Source: a virus. Taken from it: a stretch of 36,180 bases of DNA. Below are positions 1 through 6,406 of the stretch, in pieces; positions within the stretch are counted from its first letter, which is position 1; the number at the start of each line of letters is the position of its first letter. The stretch covers positions 1 to 36,180 of the IMG/VR virus record IMGVR_UViG_3300029908_000084; one strand, 5' to 3'. A program made the position numbers and the translations under genes. Under the pieces are notes generated by a model that had not been told where the DNA came from, made no database searches, and saw nothing but the letters and a program-made list of their open reading frames with translations.

Positions 1-352
1 TGTCGATATGACGCTATACCAAGAAATAATTTTTCTTAAGCATTTTTTTAAAGGTAATTGGGTTGTGGAAAATGTGAATCCTTATTATGAGCCGCTAATT
101 CCAGCGAAAAAGATGGGAAGGCATTTAATTTGGTCAAATTTTGAATTTGATTATTTCGATGTTGATAGACCTGATGGTTTTATAAACCTGTCAAACTTAG
201 AAGGAAAGAAAAAATTAATGGACTGGCTTGGTATTCATTATGAAGAAAATATTTATTATGGAAATAATCATTGTCCTGCACAGATATTGAGAAACTGTGT
301 CCACCCTAAAGTTGGCAATCACATTTTAGTATCTAGTAAGGAACAACCATGA
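1..352 (+). CDS. Cytosine-C5 DNA methyltransferase, C-terminal part
   Basis: This is the 3' part of a methyltransferase that would transfer a methyl group from SAM to cytosine C5 in DNA. The frame is open from base 2, and the ATG at 8 is probably internal. The segment around DMTLYQEIIFL, then KGNWVVENV (motif VI, ENV), then RHLIWSNF matches what I know of the back half of small phage C5 methylases. The front half, with motif I (YSGLGG) and motif IV (SSPPCQ), starts at 35969 and runs off the end of the window. Joining base 36180 to base 1 keeps the frame (PPCQT then VDMTLY). The roughly 20 residues that relatives usually carry between these motifs are absent, so the join may lack some bases. 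The stop overlaps the next ATG (ATGA). Confidence 0.85.
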   Translation, partial: VDMTLYQEIIFLKHFFKGNWVVENVNPYYEPLIPAKKMGRHLIWSNFEFDYFDVDRPDGFINLSNLEGKKKLMDWLGIHYEENIYYGNNHCPAQILRNCVHPKVGNHILVSSKEQP

Positions 353-417
353 ACCAAGCCGATATATTAAAACTAGCCAAAGAAGCCGCAATCGCTGAAC
401 AGGGAGAGAAAGAATGA
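349..417 (+). CDS. 22-aa coupled small ORF
   Basis: This short ORF starts MNQADILKLAKEAA. Its ATG overlaps the stop of the upstream methyltransferase (ATGA), and its own stop overlaps the next ATG (ATGA at 414). The product is a single predicted amphipathic helix with alternating Ala, Lys and Glu. Nothing in it suggests a function. The main reason to keep it is the unbroken start/stop coupling. It may be a short peptide, or the surviving N-terminus of a longer gene trimmed by deletion, as seems to have happened to its neighbours. Confidence 0.4.
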   Translation: MNQADILKLAKEAAIAEQGEKE

Positions 418-449
418 ACTGGATTAAAACAAGTGAAAGTTGGAAATAA
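414..449 (+). pseudogene. Truncated N-terminal stub (MNWIKTSES...)
   Basis: An 11-codon ORF, MNWIKTSESWK, begins in an ATGA overlap with the previous ORF and stops at TAA 447-449. The start resembles the N-terminus of small phage proteins of the M-x-WIKTSE-x-LP type (DUF551-like), which are normally much longer; that link is from memory and is inference. The stop overlaps the ATG at 449 as TAATG, so even as a stub it could deliver ribosomes to the overprinted gene starting there. Confidence 0.35.
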
Positions 450-1297
450 TGGCATGGACAATCTCAAATGCAATGATGCAGGACTACGAGAGCTCGCGTT
501 GTTTGCTGGCGCCGGCGGTGGAATCATTGGTGGTCACTTGCTCGGATGGCGCACAGTCTGCGCAGTCGAATACAACGCCTACGCCAGATCAGTATTACTG
601 GCCAGACAAAACGACGGAACACTCGCGCCTTTCCCGATTTGGGATGACGTGCGAACCTTTGACGGCAGACCGTGGCAAGGACGTGTTGACGTGGTTTCTG
701 GAGGGTTTCCCTGTCAGGACATTAGCTGTGCAGGAAAAGGGGCAGGAATTGATGGAGAACGGTCTGGACTTTGGTCGGAAATGGCAAGGATTATTAGCGA
801 AGTACGACCGAGATTCACATTCATTGAAAACAGCCCAATGCTCGTTAATCGAGGACTTGATAGGGTGCTGTGTGATCTTGCCGCGATGGGGTACTCTGCA
901 AAATGGGGAATTGTTTCTGCTGCCGAAACCGGCGCACCTCACAAGCGAGAAAGAATTTGGATTATGGCCTACTCCGACAGTCAATGGGAATTACAACAGG
1001 AAGGGATTGTCTGCGACGAGTGGCGACGGATTAGCAACGGCGGTGAAGATGTGGCCAACGCCCTGTGCGACGAAAAGCAACACCTATGCGACACCACAAG
1101 CTCGGGATTTCCGAACGGGTCAAACAAGCCGCTGGGAAGACCCAAACCGTTCACGCAATCTGAACGATCAGATTGGTGGGCAACTGAACCCGACGTGGGT
1201 AGAGTGGCTGATGGGGTGGCCTTTAGGGTGGACCGAATTAAATCCCTTGGAAACGGGCAGGTTTCAAGAGTGGCAGCAACAGCATGGAGCATATTAA
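449..1297 (+). CDS. Overprinted 282-aa protein with WPTP repeats (second frame of the methyltransferase gene)
   Basis: This 282-residue frame lies +1 relative to the C5 methyltransferase and covers nearly all of it. It does not read like a chance shadow. It has an ordered N-terminal part (RLSRFGMTCEPLTADRG, residues 60-76; TWFLEGFPVRT, 81-91; KWQGLLAKYD, 111-120). Two repeats follow, LWPTP at 172-176 and MWPTP at 201-205, then the tail LNPTWVEWLMGWPLGWT at 246-262 and a closing FQEWQQQHG. I recognise this motif set from phage proteins usually called hypothetical or methyltransferase-associated, found beside or over C5 methylases. The ATG at 449 overlaps the stop of the upstream stub (TAATG), five bases before the methyltransferase ATG. 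The biochemical role is unknown; a target-recognition or partner role is only a guess. Confidence 0.7.
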   Translation: MAWTISNAMMQDYESSRCLLAPAVESLVVTCSDGAQSAQSNTTPTPDQYYWPDKTTEHSRLSRFGMTCEPLTADRGKDVLTWFLEGFPVRTLAVQEKGQELMENGLDFGRKWQGLLAKYDRDSHSLKTAQCSLIEDLIGCCVILPRWGTLQNGELFLLPKPAHLTSEKEFGLWPTPTVNGNYNRKGLSATSGDGLATAVKMWPTPCATKSNTYATPQARDFRTGQTSRWEDPNRSRNLNDQIGGQLNPTWVEWLMGWPLGWTELNPLETGRFQEWQQQHGAY

Positions 1298-1305
1298 GTG
1301 ACTGA
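454..1305 (+). CDS. Cytosine-C5 DNA methyltransferase (complete)
   Basis: A 283-residue DNA (cytosine-5) methyltransferase using SAM. Motif I is LFAGAGGG (residues 16-23), motif IV is GGFPCQDIS (83-91) with catalytic Cys88 or the adjacent position, motif VI is IENSP (124-128), motif VIII is KRERIWI (164-170), and motif X is GNGQVSRVAATAW near the C-terminus. The length fits short phage C5 enzymes with a small target-recognition region. I prefer ATG 454; an in-frame GTG at 433 lacks a clear Shine-Dalgarno. It probably masks phage DNA from host restriction, or serves as an orphan methylase. A second long gene is read in another frame over almost its whole length, so its codons are doubly constrained, above all across residues 172-262. 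Confidence 0.93.
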   Translation: MDNLKCNDAGLRELALFAGAGGGIIGGHLLGWRTVCAVEYNAYARSVLLARQNDGTLAPFPIWDDVRTFDGRPWQGRVDVVSGGFPCQDISCAGKGAGIDGERSGLWSEMARIISEVRPRFTFIENSPMLVNRGLDRVLCDLAAMGYSAKWGIVSAAETGAPHKRERIWIMAYSDSQWELQQEGIVCDEWRRISNGGEDVANALCDEKQHLCDTTSSGFPNGSNKPLGRPKPFTQSERSDWWATEPDVGRVADGVAFRVDRIKSLGNGQVSRVAATAWSILSD

Positions 1306-1384
1306 ACATCAAATCCAAGCCGCATTCATCCAATGGGTGCGACTGGCCGAAACACTTCCACCACTACCAGAGGAGCAGGGATGA
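1298..1384 (+). pseudogene. VRR-NUC-type nuclease, N-terminal remnant
   Basis: A 28-codon frame starts at a GTG that slightly overlaps the end of the C5 methyltransferase gene. It begins MTEHQIQAAFIQWVRL, which matches the opening of phage VRR-NUC nucleases as I know them, normally about 100-150 residues with a PNGG and metal-binding core. Here it runs into PPLPEEQG and stops, so the nuclease core is missing. The stop overlaps the next ATG (ATGA at 1381), so translational coupling to the adenine methylase survives. The simplest reading is an internal deletion that kept the N-terminus and the junction with the next gene. Confidence 0.5.
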
Positions 1385-1974
1385 AAACAGATAAACAACT
1401 AGCGGGTGCAATCGTTGCAAATGGCGGTGCAAAAGAAAATCGCCGTGCATTAGATTTTTATCCCACACCACCAGAAGTAACGATAGCACTGATGGAATTT
1501 TTGAATCTTAAAAATAAACTGGTATGGGAACCTGCTTGTGGTATGGGCGCAATGTCTCAGGTGATTGAATCTTACGGTCTTGAAGTTATTTCGACCGACA
1601 TAAATCTAGAATGTTATGGGGAGGGCGGCGTTGATTTTCTAGGCGAAACCGTTTATGACTGTGACGCGATTATTACCAATCCACCATTCAATATGTCAGA
1701 ACAATTCATACGCAAAGCAGTCAAGGTTGCTCCTATAGTAGCGATGGTTTTGAAGTCACAATACTGGCACGCTGCAAAGAGACTTAAACTTTTTGAAGAT
1801 CACCCACCCGCTTATGTACTACCCCTGACTTGGCGACCTGATTTTCTTTTCGATCACAGGGCGAACGGCGAAAAGTCAGCGCCGACAATGGATTGCATCT
1901 GGACTGTGTGGGATTGTGACTTGAAATCAACAGTTTATGAGCCTTTAAAAAAGGTAGCGCACCGCACTTGTTAA
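1381..1974 (+). CDS. DNA N6-adenine-type methyltransferase
   Basis: A 197-residue SAM-dependent methyltransferase. The N-terminus has RALDFYPTPPEVTIALMEF, a common opening in phage adenine methylases. The SAM-binding motif is WEPACGMGAMS (about residues 47-57), and the catalytic motif IV is ITNPPF (about 99-104), of the [DN]PP[FYW] type expected of amino-methyltransferases. The C-terminal half has WRPDF and a WTVWD strand. The ATG at 1381 follows GAGGAGCAGGG, a good Shine-Dalgarno; an upstream in-frame extension has none. It is coupled to the nuclease remnant by ATGA. With the two C5 methylases it would modify phage DNA against restriction. Target sequence unknown. Confidence 0.9.
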   Translation: MKTDKQLAGAIVANGGAKENRRALDFYPTPPEVTIALMEFLNLKNKLVWEPACGMGAMSQVIESYGLEVISTDINLECYGEGGVDFLGETVYDCDAIITNPPFNMSEQFIRKAVKVAPIVAMVLKSQYWHAAKRLKLFEDHPPAYVLPLTWRPDFLFDHRANGEKSAPTMDCIWTVWDCDLKSTVYEPLKKVAHRTC

Positions 1975-1992
1975 CTTTGAGGAGCAGGGGAA

Positions 1993-2046
1993 ATGAGTTC
2001 TAGTACAGCGCTCGCGCTCATAAAGTCAGCGAGGAAAATTAAATGA
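1993..2046 (+). CDS. 17-aa coupled micro-ORF
   Basis: This ORF encodes MSSSTALALIKSARKIK and is preceded by GAGGAGCAGGGGAA, an excellent Shine-Dalgarno. Its stop overlaps the ATG of the small membrane protein (ATGA at 2043). It may be a leader that feeds ribosomes to that gene, or a residual N-terminus after deletion. No function can be read from the peptide, which is short and basic at the end. Confidence 0.35.
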   Translation: MSSSTALALIKSARKIK

Positions 2047-2171
2047 GTACACTATTTGCTTGGTTTACAAAAACAGAGCTTTGGTCAAACATTGATATAG
2101 TTCTTTTAATGCTCAGTTTATTTATAATAACTCTCCAGCTAGGGATTACAATCGGTAAGAGGGGAAGATAA
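2043..2171 (+). CDS. 42-aa single-span membrane protein
   Basis: The protein begins MSTLFAWFTKTELW and carries one hydrophobic segment (about residues 18-36, IVLLMLSLFIITLQLGI) followed by the short basic tail GKRGR. This arrangement suggests an inner-membrane peptide with a positive cytoplasmic end. It is coupled to the upstream micro-ORF through ATGA. It sits in the accessory block beside the methyltransferases rather than with the lysis genes. Function unknown; superinfection exclusion is a common role of such peptides, but nothing here shows it. Confidence 0.5.
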   Translation: MSTLFAWFTKTELWSNIDIVLLMLSLFIITLQLGITIGKRGR

Positions 2172-2173
2172 TC

Positions 2174-2241
2174 ATGCCTATGACTGCAACTGTGGACATT
2201 ACAAGGGTTGTGAACGGTGTGCAATAAAGGAGGCGAAATGA
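2174..2241 (+). pseudogene. Frameshifted cysteine-rich mini-protein
   Basis: From the ATG at 2174 the frame gives a plain 17-codon peptide. The other frame, open across 2173-2241, reads HAYDCNCGHYKGCERCAIK, with four cysteines in a C-x-C-x6-C-x2-C pattern typical of a tiny zinc ribbon. Its stop overlaps the ATG of the next gene (ATGA at 2238). One inserted base just after ATG CCT would join the ATG to the Cys-rich frame. I read it as a small zinc-binding ORF broken by a one-base frameshift near codon 3, or as a sequencing error there. Confidence 0.35.
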
Positions 2242-2435
2242 CTGACACAACAAAACAAGATTGGATTCTTTTAGCTGCAACCCGCCTGATACAAAGAGGC
2301 GCGGTTAGTGACCCAACTATTGCGAAAGAATTAGCCGAAGATATGTACGACATATGGTTGCAAAACGGCGACTTAGCCGAATCGCCGGAAAATTTTGTCG
2401 ATGAAGATTTAACCTATTGGAGCAATGACGAATGA
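2238..2435 (+). CDS. 65-aa acidic hypothetical protein
   Basis: It starts MTDTTKQDWILLAATRLIQ and is rich in Asp and Glu toward the end. The predicted helical N-terminal half (RLIQRGAVSDPTIAKELAEDMYDIW) is followed by an acidic tail. ATG 2238 has the strong Shine-Dalgarno AAAGGAGG; an in-frame GTG at 2217 is less likely. It is coupled at both ends by ATGA overlaps. Small acidic early phage proteins sometimes mimic DNA or bind host factors, but no motif proves this. Family not recognised. Confidence 0.65.
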   Translation: MTDTTKQDWILLAATRLIQRGAVSDPTIAKELAEDMYDIWLQNGDLAESPENFVDEDLTYWSNDE

Positions 2436-2830
2436 ACTCAACAAAACAAGAATGGCCAAAAACAATTCATTTGGAAAAATGGTCAACTGGATTTTCTGCA
2501 CATACACAAAGGGCGGCTCACCGGACTACGTATATCCGCGCAGATTTGATTAAGCCAATACAAGCAGAGCCTGTGGGTGAGGTGGAAGATGCGGAGGATA
2601 GCATCGTAACTTGGTTTGTTGAGCCTACAAACGGAATGCTTCTCTACACTCACCCCGCACCAGTCAACGTACTAACGGATGAACTGAAAGTGGAGTTGCG
2701 TGGAATAGCGGAGCGACTAAGAAAGGTTCCTTTTATTGAAGTCCCCGCTAGTGCCGACACAGAAATTAATAATATTGTGATTGATTTGGACGTAGCAATC
2801 GATAAACTAAATGCCTTGGAGGGGAAATGA
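2432..2830 (+). CDS. 132-aa phage hypothetical protein
   Basis: It begins MNSTKQEWPKTIHLEKW, then has TTYIRADLI, AEPVGEVED and LLYTHPAP. I know these blocks, in this order, from a loose group of phage hypothetical proteins of unknown function. The C-terminal 50 residues are predicted helical (LRGIAERLRKVPF to AIDKLNALEG). It is coupled by ATGA to the preceding ORF. It is the last gene of the rightward unit and ends 18 bases before the stop codon of the oppositely oriented holin gene. Confidence 0.7.
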   Translation: MNSTKQEWPKTIHLEKWSTGFSAHTQRAAHRTTYIRADLIKPIQAEPVGEVEDAEDSIVTWFVEPTNGMLLYTHPAPVNVLTDELKVELRGIAERLRKVPFIEVPASADTEINNIVIDLDVAIDKLNALEGK

Positions 2831-2845
2831 AACTAACCCCATGAA

Positions 2846-2862
2846 AATCTAATTTTTAGATT
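2846..2862. terminator. Weak AT-rich palindrome at the convergent junction
   Basis: AATCTAA, TTT, TTAGATT forms a perfect 7-bp stem with a 3-base loop exactly where the two transcription units meet, overlapping the stop of the holin gene. It is all A-T except one pair per arm. On the minus strand it is followed by a short T run, and on the plus strand by none. The position fits a shared terminator, but the stem is weak. Confidence 0.25.
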
Positions 2863-3409
2863 GCGCCATAATGTCTGTTTTTACCGCAGAAGAATGCGAA
2901 GTACCGTACCAATAACTTAAGACAACCATCAATATCGCGTCTAATGTGCCTAAAATTCGACCTGCCACAATATCATCTACTTCTTTTGGTACGCCGTTGA
3001 GCAACACAAAACCTTCTGCGTACAAACCAACTCCAAGAATGATAATAGATAAGAAAAACAAATAAATTTGTGTGCCGCCTTGTACGTTTGATTGCCTGGC
3101 AGAGATAACATTGTCGGTGTCCGATTTAATAATTGACGCTTGATAATCGTTATTAATTTTAATTACATCAATTTGCTGTTGAGACATAATTTCAACGTGC
3201 TTCTGATCTGCTGCGCGAATTGCTGAAACTTGGTCGGGTGTCATTTGGCCTGTTTGCATTACTTTGGTAATACCATCTACACCAGAACCCGCCGATAGCC
3301 CCAAAGCACCTTCAAGTGCAGTAACGGCAGTACCTGCTAATGGGCCGCCTAGCATGGTTGCTAACATGGGGGCAATGGTTGATAACGCTGATTTAAGATC
3401 GAAAGCCAT
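2849..3409 (-). CDS. Holin, three-TM type (GTA_holin_3TM-like)
   Basis: A 186-residue membrane protein that would form the inner-membrane lesion releasing the endolysin. The N-terminal hydrophobic and glycine-rich part (APMLATMLGGPLAGTAV, about 13-29) is followed by a charged linker (AADQKHVEIM...QASIIK). Two strong TM segments follow (about 114-134 and 150-168), then WYGTSHSSAVKT. This order matches the three-TM holin family first described for gene transfer agents. I chose ATG 3409 because AAAAGG lies upstream; a longer frame starting at 3481 would run into the endolysin gene without a ribosome site. It is the last gene of the late unit, just after the endolysin. Confidence 0.82.
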   Translation of the reverse strand: MAFDLKSALSTIAPMLATMLGGPLAGTAVTALEGALGLSAGSGVDGITKVMQTGQMTPDQVSAIRAADQKHVEIMSQQQIDVIKINNDYQASIIKSDTDNVISARQSNVQGGTQIYLFFLSIIILGVGLYAEGFVLLNGVPKEVDDIVAGRILGTLDAILMVVLSYWYGTSHSSAVKTDIMAQSKN

Positions 3410-3443
3410 AATTAAACCTTTTAATTTATATGATATTTTTTCA

Positions 3444-3884
3444 TTACACGCCCAAACGATAAGTTGCTTTGTCGCCGTCAAAATGCGCTGTTAATACTTG
3501 TTGACGCATGGCAGGTGCAAAACTGATATGAACCCATGTGCCTTCTTCAATCACTTGATCGAATTTAATTTGGCTAGAATTTAATTGCCGAACAATATCT
3601 AATGGTGTACCAAAATCAGAACAGATAAAATCAACGGCAAAACCGGATAGATGCGCTGAATCTTGAACACCGTGAACTTCTTTGTTTAGTGCAGGGCAAC
3701 GGTAGCCTGAATCAATGTGCATTGGCTTATCACCGAGTAATGATCTGACTAATTGAAGTTGTGAAGCCGTGAAGGTTAAAGCGTTAATAATGTCTGTTGA
3801 AGGCGTATTGTCTATGCCGTCACGTTGCGCTGTTTCGCTAAAGGTGAGTTCTTCAAGAGAAAAATGTTCAGATAATTGTGTCAT
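3444..3884 (-). CDS. Endolysin, M15A peptidase
   Basis: A 146-residue zinc peptidase of the D-Ala-D-Ala carboxypeptidase or L-Ala-D-Glu endopeptidase type (M15A), which cuts peptidoglycan stem peptides. Visible motifs are GYRCPALN (residues 60-67), SAHLSGFAVDF (76-86) with zinc ligands His78 and Asp85, and EEGTWVHIS (113-121) with a catalytic Glu and the third ligand His119. There is no signal peptide, so export depends on the holin encoded immediately downstream. The ATG overlaps the stop of the preceding membrane-protein gene (ATGA). Confidence 0.92.
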   Translation of the reverse strand: MTQLSEHFSLEELTFSETAQRDGIDNTPSTDIINALTFTASQLQLVRSLLGDKPMHIDSGYRCPALNKEVHGVQDSAHLSGFAVDFICSDFGTPLDIVRQLNSSQIKFDQVIEEGTWVHISFAPAMRQQVLTAHFDGDKATYRLGV

Positions 3885-4108
3885 TTTACGTTGTCCAGTT
3901 TATCGCGTATGTAACGAATATCGTCTGCCATTGCTTTAACGGTAATTTCAAAACGCTCATTAGGAATATATTCTTTGGCGACAGAATATTTAAAATCTGA
4001 AACTTCTTTGGATAATTCTTTATGGTTGTTATGTGTTTCTTTCAAAAACCAACTAAGCGCACCAAGTACGATTGTCGATAATCCGTCTATAATGCGAAAG
4101 TTATCCAT
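3881..4108 (-). CDS. 75-aa lysis-cassette membrane protein
   Basis: It starts MDNFRIIDGLSTIVLGALSWFL, a single hydrophobic span near the N-terminus (about residues 8-21). A charged region predicted as a coiled coil follows (ETHNNHKELSKEV to IRYIRDKLDNVK). The start is chosen at 4108, after AAAGGATAAAAAA. An N-terminal anchor plus a soluble coiled coil fits an inner-membrane spanin subunit or a small accessory holin. No lipobox partner was found, so a classical two-component spanin is not demonstrated. It directly precedes the endolysin. Confidence 0.6.
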   Translation of the reverse strand: MDNFRIIDGLSTIVLGALSWFLKETHNNHKELSKEVSDFKYSVAKEYIPNERFEITVKAMADDIRYIRDKLDNVK

Positions 4109-4113
4109 TTTTT

Positions 4114-4569
4114 TTATCCTTTCATTATGGTCAAACATATAGGCAATCGAGTGCCATCACCAAAGTTAGAATTAAATTTGCCATCTGTAAAATTATTCCA
4201 CGCTTTCCAACCAAGTTTGATATTAATAACGGGCGAAGAAAAGTAAATATTAAACGCACCGTCACCTGTTGCAACAAATAGAGTTGTTGTGCCTGATTTA
4301 TTGAACGTGTGAACTGTCCAATTCTCAGGGTTCCAAGGAATACCAAACACGTAATAATCAAATCCATAGGCAGGATTGCGCATGAGCCACTTCACGCCGT
4401 TTAAATAGCCTTTGGGTATCGGTGCATCAAATGTTTGGAAATAACTCAACCAGCGCGGTAAATTGCCGTTTGCATCAGCAAATAGCACTACCCACCAGTT
4501 GAAAAATAGGATAGAGATTAGCGTTGTCGCCAAACTTCCTATCGCCATAAATGGATAAAGTAAAATCAT
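4114..4569 (-). CDS. 151-aa membrane-anchored phage protein
   Basis: The N-terminus is a long hydrophobic segment (MILLYPFMAIGSLATTLISI and on to WWVVLF, about residues 1-31). A soluble aromatic-rich domain follows, with LPRWLSYFQTFDAP and the pattern LMRNPAYGFDYYVFG. I associate RNPAYGF plus LPRWL-x-x-FQTFDA with a family of phage membrane proteins found near lysis genes, whose role is not known to me. The ATG overlaps the stop of the preceding gene. Possible roles are lysis control or membrane modification. Confidence 0.6.
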   Translation of the reverse strand: MILLYPFMAIGSLATTLISILFFNWWVVLFADANGNLPRWLSYFQTFDAPIPKGYLNGVKWLMRNPAYGFDYYVFGIPWNPENWTVHTFNKSGTTTLFVATGDGAFNIYFSSPVINIKLGWKAWNNFTDGKFNSNFGDGTRLPICLTIMKG

Positions 4570-4841
4570 GCGAGTAACTCCATTACCTGTTTTGCGCGAG
4601 CAATGTCATTAGCAATCGCTTCTTCACAATGTCTCGGATTTAAGGCAAGTGCGTTGATAATCTTGGCTCCCAATGGCTTCCCATTTCTTGCTGCCAAACC
4701 TGCGCGGCTGCTGATTGTCACACCAAGATAGTCGTTCCAGACCAAATCCTGCACAAACATGTCGAAGCCCATTGCAAAGGCGTGAACCCATCCGCCGCTG
4801 ATTGCGCCGACAATTAACAAGATAATGAGTGCGATCATCAT
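4566..4841 (-). CDS. 91-aa protein with N-terminal membrane anchor
   Basis: MMIALIILLIVGAISGGW at the start is one TM segment or an uncleaved signal. An amphipathic part follows (VTISSRAGLAARNGKPLG), then a C-terminal helix with NPRHCEEAIANDIARAKQ. The start overlaps the stop of the previous gene (ATGA) and the stop overlaps the next start, so the lysis-side genes form a tight coupled string. No catalytic motif is seen. It is a candidate lysis accessory protein by location only. Confidence 0.55.
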   Translation of the reverse strand: MMIALIILLIVGAISGGWVHAFAMGFDMFVQDLVWNDYLGVTISSRAGLAARNGKPLGAKIINALALNPRHCEEAIANDIARAKQVMELLA

Positions 4842-5221
4842 GGCGATAACGTCTGCATGGTTTCAAAAAGCGAATGCACTTGCGCGGGTGTCATATTGAA
4901 TTGTGTTGCCGCGCTTGTTACTAGCGGGTCATTCTCAAAAAACACCGAAGCGTATTTGTAAGCGTCTTGTATATCTGAACTAGCTGTTGGTATCCATGAT
5001 TCAACTGCTGATCTAATACCTGCTTGTGTTAGCCCTAAGCGAAACTGTAAAGGCGTTGCGGTTAATGGCGATGCAGGTGGTGCAACATAAGGCGCAGGTG
5101 TATTGCCCTCTGCTACCCATGCAAGATAGGCTTGATAGTCGAGGTTTCCTAGGTCACTAGGAATATGCGCTTGATCTGCATCACGAATAATGGTTGTGCC
5201 CAAAGTCAGTGTATAAGTCAT
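4838..5221 (-). CDS. Tail-fibre-assembly-like protein
   Basis: A 127-residue protein starting MTYTLTLGTTIIRDADQAHIP. DYQAYLAWVAEGNTPAPY (about residues 29-46) is the hallmark stretch of small phage proteins encoded just after tail fibres, often called tail fibre assembly proteins or chaperones. The C-terminal half, FRLGLTQAGIRSAVESWI, is also common there. The start at 5221 follows AAGGATATAAC, and a longer in-frame start is rejected because it lies inside the fibre gene. It sits one base after the tail-fibre stop. Confidence 0.65.
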   Translation of the reverse strand: MTYTLTLGTTIIRDADQAHIPSDLGNLDYQAYLAWVAEGNTPAPYVAPPASPLTATPLQFRLGLTQAGIRSAVESWIPTASSDIQDAYKYASVFFENDPLVTSAATQFNMTPAQVHSLFETMQTLSP

Positions 5222-5222
5222 G

Positions 5223-6386
5223 TTATATCCTTGCGTCAGCCGTTGCGTGGAGGAAATAACCATTTCCCACTGTTACTGCTGTTGTGCCATAATAACTAGC
5301 CGAGCTATCACCAACCTGAGCTGGGGCTGCCGTTGGTGTTGTTCCGTTTGTTGACCAGTTTGCAGACGCTGCATTAGGTGAATAGGTCAATATTGTTGGC
5401 AAAGCTCGCATTGTTGTTGGATACTTCCACGTTGCTACAAACAAGACATTAGTTACAGAGCCAACGCCAACCATTGCCCCTGTATCATTTCCCGTATTCT
5501 GTGCAGGTGCAGTCGCATACGTGAATGTTTTACTGTAGTATCGCTGACATTCCTCTAAATTCTTCGACCAATATTTGCGATCAAAGCCCGTACAATTTGC
5601 CGATTGCTCTAGTTGTACATCAGTAATAGTGAGTGTTGAGCCGTTTGTTTGTGCGACTAAGTTGGTTGATCCTGTCACACCGAAATAACCTCCTGTTTGC
5701 CATGTACCTGCTGTTGATTTAAAGTTAGTGCCACAACCAATATCGAAACTAACAAGTGCTGCACCCGCATTGGTTGCACCAAACCATGAACCGCCTGTAT
5801 CGCCTGCAATATTCGGTATCTGAATTAATGTATCAACACCAGCGGAAACAGTGAATTGGAATGGGTAAGAACGTGTACCAGCGTAGTTATTAATTGCACC
5901 TGAATAAGTGCCTCCAACAGATGCATTCACTTTAAATTGCAAACTAACAGGTTTCGCGTTGGCTGTGCCGAACTGACAACGGGCAAAGTTATAACCTTCA
6001 ATCGTAAAACTTAATGAAAACCGATCAGTAGAAATGGGGGAGTACGAAGATAAGACAGACCATTGCAGTGCTGACGTCGCACCAAGAGAATTTAATGACG
6101 TAAAAACTTGTTGCGTCTGTAGCTTGGATGCTTGCGTTAATATACAAAGCACCATGTCAATCGGCCAAGCTCCTGTCGTCGGCGTTGTCAGTGTTGACCC
6201 ATTAATCTGCGATATGCTGCAATCACCGTTGATGACCATGTTTTTGCCAAAATTAGTCAACGACAATCCGGCAATCTGCGCTGGCAATGTCACTTCCGTT
6301 TCGTTAATCAGATACGCAAAGTTAGCATCTAATTCCGATAGCGGTATCGGGCCAGTCTGAGAAGCAAACGTATTTGGAATGGGCAT
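5223..6386 (-). CDS. Tail fibre or appendage protein, receptor-binding candidate
   Basis: A 387-residue protein. The first about 30 residues (MPIPNTFASQTGPIPLSELDANF) are the short conserved virion-attachment peptide seen in many podovirus and siphovirus appendages. Next comes NFGKNMVINGDCSISQ, a common opening of carbohydrate-binding-like beta domains in phage fibres. The rest is Gly, Ser, Thr and aromatic rich, as in trimeric beta fibres, with a C-terminal domain starting near FDRKYWSKNLEECQRYYSKT that also recurs in phage fibres. No enzymatic depolymerase motif is seen. It is probably the host-range determinant and is followed by an assembly-like protein. Confidence 0.75.
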   Translation of the reverse strand: MPIPNTFASQTGPIPLSELDANFAYLINETEVTLPAQIAGLSLTNFGKNMVINGDCSISQINGSTLTTPTTGAWPIDMVLCILTQASKLQTQQVFTSLNSLGATSALQWSVLSSYSPISTDRFSLSFTIEGYNFARCQFGTANAKPVSLQFKVNASVGGTYSGAINNYAGTRSYPFQFTVSAGVDTLIQIPNIAGDTGGSWFGATNAGAALVSFDIGCGTNFKSTAGTWQTGGYFGVTGSTNLVAQTNGSTLTITDVQLEQSANCTGFDRKYWSKNLEECQRYYSKTFTYATAPAQNTGNDTGAMVGVGSVTNVLFVATWKYPTTMRALPTILTYSPNAASANWSTNGTTPTAAPAQVGDSSASYYGTTAVTVGNGYFLHATADARI

Positions 6387-6406
6387 TTTTTATTCCTTTT
6401 ATTACT

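Noticed and set aside
595-1325. Long minus-strand frames (595-984 and 981-1325) under the second C5 methyltransferase
   Set aside because: They have no ribosome site or recognisable motif and lie under two plus-strand coding frames, whose biased codons easily leave the reverse frames open.
4131-4367. Hydrophobic 78-aa alternative frame inside the membrane-anchored protein gene, as a possible embedded spanin
   Set aside because: It has no lipobox, signal or ribosome site, and hydrophobicity follows from shifting an aromatic-rich gene.
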